Positions 29,562 through 33,394 of a stretch of DNA of 33,394 nucleotides are shown here, one piece after another (position 1 is the stretch's first letter; every line of letters starts with the position of its first letter). Origin of the DNA: an uncultured Acidobacteriota bacterium (GTDB lineage: Bacteria; Acidobacteriota; Blastocatellia; RBC074). A program made the position numbers and the translations under genes. Location: positions 1-33,394 of the forward strand of contig CAIOZW010000036.1 of the NCBI GenBank assembly GCA_903862855.1. Reading direction: 5' to 3'. A model generated the notes under the pieces. It ran no database searches. It was not told the origin of the DNA and saw only the letters and a program-made list of their open reading frames with translations.

Positions 29562-29598
29562 CAGGCGCCTCTGACCGGTCTTGCCGGTCCAGCGCCTG
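29562..29598 (+). other. Stem-loop in the coxA-coxC intergenic region
   Basis: CAGGCGC (29562-29568) pairs with GCGCCTG (29592-29598), and inside it GACCGG (29573-29578) pairs with CCGGTC (29584-29589) around TCTTG. No U-run follows, so it is not a standard intrinsic terminator. It starts 10 bases after the coxA stop and could adjust mRNA stability or readthrough. Confidence 0.65.
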
Positions 29599-29748
29599 TC
29601 GAGTGGCTCCTGCCGGATGAGCGCATTGTCTCCGGTGATGAAAATGGCAGACGGTCGAGCCTTCGCTGGAGTCGCTGAAAAGCTCGCAGACGGCAGTAGA
29701 TCGACATCGTGTGAGTACCATTTCAAGGAAAAGCCATTTTAAGTAAAT

Positions 29749-29753
29749 GGAGG
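29749..29753 (+). promoter_or_regulatory. Ribosome binding site deciding a TTG start for coxC
   Basis: GGAGG lies 8 bases before TTG 29762. It overlaps the more obvious ATG at 29747, which has no SD at a proper distance. This favours the TTG start. Confidence 0.65.
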
Positions 29754-29761
29754 ATTCAATC

Positions 29762-30445
29762 TTGGCAGACAGTCATGCATCACAATACGGATTAGCGCAT
29801 CATTTCAGCTCGATGGAGCAGCAGCGAGAGGCCGGAACGATCGGCATGTGGATCTTTCTGCTTACCGAACTGATGTTCTTTGGCGGAATGTTCCTGGTCT
29901 ACGCGATCTTCCGAACCACCTACCCGGCCGGCTTCGAGCAGGGAAGTCACCTGCTCAGCGTCAAGCTCGGTGGTCTGAACACAATTGTGCTGATTGTCAG
30001 CAGCGTGACCATGGCCATGGCCGTCTACTACTCGCAGATTGGTGAGAAGAAGAGACTGGTCGGGATGCTCTCGGTGACCCTTGTTCTCGGTCTCGTCTTT
30101 CTGGTGGTCAAGTACTTTGAGTACCGTGAGAAGTTCGAGCACCACCTCTTTCCAGCCATGGGATTCTACGCGCCTGATGCCGAGCACCTTGCGCTTCAGT
30201 ATCACCAGCAGGTCCGGGTGTTTCTCTGGATCTACTTTGCGATGACCGGGCTTCACGCTCTGCATATGATCATCGGCGCGGGAATGCTTCTGGTACTGAT
30301 CCTGATGGCACACAAGGGGCGCTTTACGACATCGTACAACTCACCCGTAGAGATCTGCGGACTCTACTGGCACTTTGTCGATATCGTCTGGATCTTCCTT
30401 TTCCCTTTGCTCTACCTGACTGGTTACCACCTGACAGGTCATTAA
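29762..30445 (+). CDS. coxC: Cytochrome c oxidase subunit III
   Basis: Membrane subunit of 227 residues with about five helices. Family marks are [34 protein letters not shown] near the N-terminus, [14 protein letters not shown] in the middle, [14 protein letters not shown] and the terminal [25 protein letters not shown]. The start is taken as TTG 29762, giving [15 protein letters not shown], because a good SD (GGAGG) precedes it; ATG 29747 would add five residues and has no SD. A 210-base gap with a strong hairpin separates it from coxA, which is unusual in an otherwise compact operon. Function: structural subunit III of the caa3 oxidase, stabilising the active site. Confidence 0.95.
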   Translation: MADSHASQYGLAHHFSSMEQQREAGTIGMWIFLLTELMFFGGMFLVYAIFRTTYPAGFEQGSHLLSVKLGGLNTIVLIVSSVTMAMAVYYSQIGEKKRLVGMLSVTLVLGLVFLVVKYFEYREKFEHHLFPAMGFYAPDAEHLALQYHQQVRVFLWIYFAMTGLHALHMIIGAGMLLVLILMAHKGRFTTSYNSPVEICGLYWHFVDIVWIFLFPLLYLTGYHLTGH

Positions 30446-30541
30446 GGGGTCACCGGTTATCGCTGGTAACAGGATTGGGGTGATGGAACCAGGTTGGATA
30501 CGGTTCCATTGGCAAATTATCGAGAGAGGCTATCAAAAGTT

Positions 30542-30871
30542 ATGTCGGATCATACCGAGCATCACATTGTTTCACCAAAGATCTACTTTGCGATCTTTGG
30601 TGCCCTTATGGTCTTTACTGCAATTACCGTCGCCGTGGCGAGGTTCGATCTCGCCTCGGTATGGGGACCATTGAACATCATCGTGGCCATGACTGTTGCG
30701 ACGATCAAGGCGACGTTGGTTGTCCTCTATTTCATGCACGTTCGTTACAGCTCCAAGCTGACCCAGGTGATCGTCATTGCGGGTCTCTTCTGGCTGCTGA
30801 TCATGCTGGTTCTGACCATTGCCGACTATGTTGCCCGGACCGGTTGGCCGACTCCGCTCGGACAGGTCTAA
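30542..30871 (+). CDS. coxD: Cytochrome c oxidase subunit IV (small CoxD/CtaF-type)
   Basis: Small membrane protein of 109 residues with three helices (about 15-35, 42-66 and 74-98). It is recognised by HIVSPKIYFAIFGALMVFTAITV, LNIIVAMTVATIKATLVVLYFMHVRYSSKL and the position at the end of the oxidase genes, as in prokaryotic COX4/CtaF proteins. The start ATG 30542 (MSDHTEHH) is chosen over an upstream TTG at 30494 because relatives begin similarly. The SD is weak: GAGAGG, 12 bases upstream. A long stem-loop follows 24 bases after the stop and probably marks the end of the transcript. Confidence 0.93.
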   Translation: MSDHTEHHIVSPKIYFAIFGALMVFTAITVAVARFDLASVWGPLNIIVAMTVATIKATLVVLYFMHVRYSSKLTQVIVIAGLFWLLIMLVLTIADYVARTGWPTPLGQV

Positions 30872-30895
30872 GAGACAGCAGCTACAAAGGGATCG

Positions 30896-30964
30896 GAACC
30901 CCTGAGTTCATCCAATTCGATAACGGCCAGGTTGCCGTGGCGTAGAGGATGAGGTCAGGGGTTC
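30896..30964 (+). terminator. Long imperfect stem-loop after coxD, probable operon end
   Basis: GAACCCCTGA (30896-30905) pairs with TCAGGGGTTC (30955-30964). After a 3x3 internal loop, CATCC (30909-30913) pairs with GGATG (30947-30951), and a small inner hairpin ACGGC/GCCGT sits at 30923-30938. No U-run follows, so it may be a 3' mRNA stabiliser or part of a factor-dependent end rather than a classic terminator. Confidence 0.6.
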
Positions 30965-31057
30965 TCCTGCGTCTGTCAGCTGTTATTCGATCAGTGCCAA
31001 GTGTGGCACGAGTCTGGTAGGATGGAACTCTTCAAGCGGTTGCCCTGGAAATGTGAC

Positions 31058-31251
31058 AGGGTAATCGCATTATGAGTTGAGAGGATGTTCCACAGGGGCT
31101 GTCACAGTGCCGGTGGGACTTTTAAAGGTGGTCCGCGAACCCCCGCCCCTTCGCCCCTTCGCGCCTTCGCGTGAGGCCTCCAGGAAACCACCGGTCAGAG
31201 AGATCTCACACGAAGCCAGTATGATGGCTGGAAGGTAAATGCGATTGCCCT
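31058..31251. mobile_element. Possible 194-bp miniature inverted-repeat element
   Basis: AGGGTAATCGCATT (31058-31071) and AATGCGATTGCCCT (31238-31251) are terminal inverted repeats matching at 13 of 14 positions. Directly outside them are CTGGAAATGTGAC (31045-31057) and CTGAAATGTGAC (31252-31263), which look like flanking direct repeats differing by one base insertion. The inside has no gene. The left flank also reads TTGCCCT, so the region may instead be two copies of a palindromic repeat unit. Confidence 0.4.
31145..31176. repeat. GC-rich octamer tandem repeat
   Basis: GCCCCTTC, GCCCCTTC and GCGCCTTC follow each other (31145-31168) and lead into GCGTGAGG. The CCTTCGCG text resembles short-period extragenic repeats found in many bacterial genomes. 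It lies inside the possible inverted-repeat element. Confidence 0.7.
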
Positions 31252-31560
31252 CTGAAATGTGACTATATCGTGCTATGCAGGTCGAGATCTGCTTGCAAAA
31301 AATTATCAAATGAAAGATATTGATTGTTCCTGCCGGCAACATTCCGGAGAATGACAAACGAGATGTCAGTGTTGAGCTGACTTAAGGGATGACAGAAGAA
31401 CTGGTCAGGGTGATCAAAGACCCTCATCTTCTTAGTCGACATTCTCCAGAGTCGCCGTGTAAGGCGTATGACCACATCTCTGCAGGCAGAGTGGTACTTC
31501 ATTTTTTAACCTGATAATCAAATTTGTAAGACAGGCCAGGTAAGCCATTTTAATCCTGAG

Positions 31561-31601
31561 GGTATGGTTGTGTCTGGTTGGGTGCATTGCACATCCATAC
31601 C
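31561..31601 (+). promoter_or_regulatory. Hairpin in the leader of the TonB receptor gene
   Basis: GGTATGG (31561-31567) pairs with CCATACC (31595-31601); after a T-T mismatch, TGTG (31569-31572) pairs with CACA (31590-31593). An alternative small palindrome GTGCA-T-TGCAC (31583-31593) competes for the same bases. It lies about 100 bases before the receptor start, so it may be in the 5' leader or an operator. It does not match a riboswitch I recognise; no cobalamin B12-box was found. Confidence 0.5.
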
Positions 31602-31702
31602 AAGGTGCATCCTCGAGTCATCTTCGGCTCGCCGGATATTCTGACCTACCAATATGAAGAAGGCATCAGGTGCCACAGAACGAGAGACAGAGGAGATCAA
31701 TA

Positions 31703-33394
31703 ATGAAAAAGAGTAGTTGTTCAAGAGGCGCAAGGAGACTCTTCAGCGCAGGGCGGGCCGGGCAGGTGTTACTGCTTGGCATCCTGCTGAGTCTGTCCGT
31801 TATTGCTCAGATCAAGTCGAGTACGATCACCGGTGTGGTGACCGACTCCACAGGCGCAGTAATCCCCGGGGCTACAGTAACAGTGGTCAATGAAGAGACC
31901 AATGTGGCGACCGGCGTTTCGACGGACAGTTCAGGAAGCTTTACCGTGCCCTACCTCGCGCCCGGACAATATCGGGTGCAGGTGGAGAAGAGCAATGGAG
32001 GTTTCTCGAAAGCGGTGCGGACGGGGGTACAGCTCACGACGGCGCAGACGGTCAAGGTTGATATAGCGCTGCAGGCCGGCGGAGCATCCGAGACGATTAC
32101 CGTGACTGCCGATGCGGCGACCCTTCAGACTGCAAGTGCGACTGTCGGCGGGGCGGTCAATGAGCGGGTGATCCAGGTCCTTCCCAACATTACCCACAAT
32201 CCATTCAGCTATGTTACTTTGCAGGCCGGGATCACGCCACGCGGAGCCTTCAACAATACGCAGAGTACAACCTCATTCGGAATCGGTATCGACGGCCGTC
32301 GCCAGGCATCGGCGATCGGCATCAATGGCGGATCGGCCTTCTCCAACGATATCCAGCTCGATGGAGTGAGCGTTCAGGGCTCAGCCTGGAACGAAGTGGC
32401 CGTGCTGCCGAATCAGGATGCCCTGCAGGAAGTGCGTACGATCACCAACAACTATTCGGCTGAGTACGGACGGGCGCAGGGGGTGGTCATCTTCACCACC
32501 AAGGGTGGGAGTAACGATTACCATGGAACCGGGTTCTGGCGGATCCGCAATGAGGCGCTGAACGCCAACTCCTTCACGAATAATGCGCAGAATATCGGCC
32601 GAGGCCCCTTCAAGTCACATACGTATGGTGGAACCTTTGGTGGCCGGATCATTCGTGACCGGGCCTTCTTCTTTGCCAGCTACGAGGGGCTTGAGTTCAA
32701 CCGAAACTACGATTATCTGAAGACTGTGCCGACGGCCAAGGAACGGGTCGGCGATTTCAGTGAGACCTACGTCAATGTTGGCGGAAAGGCCGTCCCGATC
32801 AAGATCTTCGATCCATACAATGCGACGCGGATCGGGACTACCTCACAGTATAACCGGACACAGTTTGCAACGGTGACGACGCCCGACGGTCTGATCCGGA
32901 CAAGCCAGTTGCCGGCCAATCGGCTCAGTGCGGCTGGATTGAAGCTGCTTCAGTCCTATCCGCTGCCGAACCGGACACCCAATGACATCTTCAATGCCAA
33001 CAACTTCTTCTACCGTGGATTGCAGCAGTTCACGAAGAACAATATCAATTCACGCGTCGACTACAACTGGCGGAACCACAATTTTTACGCCACTGGCGGC
33101 ATTCAGCTCGGCAACATTCTGACACCGCGGTCGTGGGGTGGGGACAACCCATACTACAGTCGGAATGAGTTTGTCGGAAATCAGCAGCCAGATCAGAACC
33201 CTTATATCTCGATCGGTGATACGTGGTCGATCTCGCCGACGCTGGTCGTCGACGTGCGTTATGGTCTCAACCGGATCAGGAGTGACAACGAGGTCGACCT
33301 CTTTCCAAACTTCAACTATGATCCATTTGGAATACCGAAGTCGATTCTCGCGCTCGATCAGACCGGTGGAGCCATGCCTTACTTTGGTCCGGGG
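31703..33394 (+). CDS. TonB-dependent receptor with carboxypeptidase-regulatory-like N-terminus (3' truncated)
   Basis: The first 564 codons of an outer-membrane transporter of the large Oar-like type abundant in Acidobacteriota. Residues 1-36 are a signal peptide (MKKSSCSRGARRLF, a hydrophobic run, then SVIAQ). A CarboxypepD_reg-like beta-sandwich (about 38-120) has TITGVVTDSTGAVIPGATVTV, GSFTVPYLAPGQYRVQVE and VDIALQAGGASETITVTA. The plug-like region includes LDGVSVQGSAWNE, QEVRTITNNYSAEYGRAQG and FTTKGGSNDYHGTGFWRIRNEALNANSF. Beta-barrel strands follow to the window end, where the frame is still open. The start follows AGGAG by 7 bases. The substrate is unknown; relatives are thought to take up glycans or metal complexes. 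It is preceded by a long structured leader and is not part of the oxidase operon. Confidence 0.94.
   Translation, partial: MKKSSCSRGARRLFSAGRAGQVLLLGILLSLSVIAQIKSSTITGVVTDSTGAVIPGATVTVVNEETNVATGVSTDSSGSFTVPYLAPGQYRVQVEKSNGGFSKAVRTGVQLTTAQTVKVDIALQAGGASETITVTADAATLQTASATVGGAVNERVIQVLPNITHNPFSYVTLQAGITPRGAFNNTQSTTSFGIGIDGRRQASAIGINGGSAFSNDIQLDGVSVQGSAWNEVAVLPNQDALQEVRTITNNYSAEYGRAQGVVIFTTKGGSNDYHGTGFWRIRNEALNANSFTNNAQNIGRGPFKSHTYGGTFGGRIIRDRAFFFASYEGLEFNRNYDYLKTVPTAKERVGDFSETYVNVGGKAVPIKIFDPYNATRIGTTSQYNRTQFATVTTPDGLIRTSQLPANRLSAAGLKLLQSYPLPNRTPNDIFNANNFFYRGLQQFTKNNINSRVDYNWRNHNFYATGGIQLGNILTPRSWGGDNPYYSRNEFVGNQQPDQNPYISIGDTWSISPTLVVDVRYGLNRIRSDNEVDLFPNFNYDPFGIPKSILALDQTGGAMPYFGPG

Larger units (their letters stand above)
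30872..31702. other. Non-coding stretch between coxD and the TonB receptor (831 bp)
   Basis: No credible gene is seen. In order it holds the post-coxD stem-loop, a small perfect hairpin GTGCCA-AGTG-TGGCAC (30994-31009), a possible miniature inverted-repeat element (31058-31251) with octamer repeats inside, an AT-richer part, and the leader of the receptor gene with a hairpin at 31561-31601. GATAAT at about 31514 resembles a -10 box, but no matching -35 was found. Confidence 0.6.

Noticed and set aside
30494-30541. Upstream TTG start for coxD
   Set aside because: It adds 16 residues not expected for subunit IV, and the ATG at 30542 gives a normal N-terminus.
31004-31020. TGGCACG resembling the -24 element of a sigma-54 promoter
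   Set aside because: The position for -12 reads TGGTA and lacks the required GC, and the TGGCAC belongs to a small perfect hairpin.

Overview
The window looks like a chromosomal segment of an Acidobacteriota member, probably Solibacteres/Bryobacterales-like. The grounds are a TonB-dependent receptor with an N-terminal carboxypeptidase-regulatory-like domain, a DUF1080 protein, a PQQ dehydrogenase paired with a cytochrome c, and a complete alternative complex III (ACIII) locus next to a caa3 oxidase. The phylum call is inference from gene content; no rRNA, tRNA, CRISPR array or complete insertion sequence was seen.

Positions 1-7750 hold mostly minus-strand genes. A truncated rluE (+) converges on an SGNH-type hydrolase. 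Next come a membrane UDP-sugar 4,6-dehydratase (CapD/PglF type), a decayed sugar-phosphate transferase (3754-4060) and a DegT-type aminotransferase. Together these resemble a once-complete route for making an amino-deoxy sugar and loading it on a lipid carrier, with the loading step now broken here. A two-gene unit follows: a DUF1080 protein and a K+ channel with an RCK domain.

Positions 8113-16816 are plus-strand: a DUF3500 protein, a PQQ-dependent dehydrogenase with a di-heme cytochrome c, the HrpB helicase, and a sodium:solute symporter closed by a clear intrinsic terminator (16781-16816).

Positions 16951-30871 form one respiratory block: actA (pentaheme cytochrome), actB (molybdopterin-family plus Fe-S protein), actC, actD, actE (monoheme lipoprotein), actF, a small membrane-anchored protein of unknown role, a Sco-CoxB-cytochrome c reading frame, coxA, coxC and coxD. 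In the expected scheme, ACIII oxidises quinol and passes electrons through cytochrome c domains (ActE and the CoxB tail) to the CuA and heme-copper centres of an A2-type caa3 oxidase, while the Sco domain supplies copper to CuA. A long imperfect stem-loop (30896-30964) follows coxD.

Positions 30872-31702 are non-coding and structurally rich: a possible miniature inverted-repeat element, octamer repeats, and a hairpin in the leader of a TonB-dependent receptor gene that runs off the window end.

The most unusual items are the single open frame joining Sco, CoxB and cytochrome c, whose predicted topology is inconsistent with a simple fusion; tandem SD-like repeats abutting the coxA start codon; a CX4CH heme motif in the PQQ-linked cytochrome; and the conserved-looking unknown protein inside the ACIII-oxidase locus.
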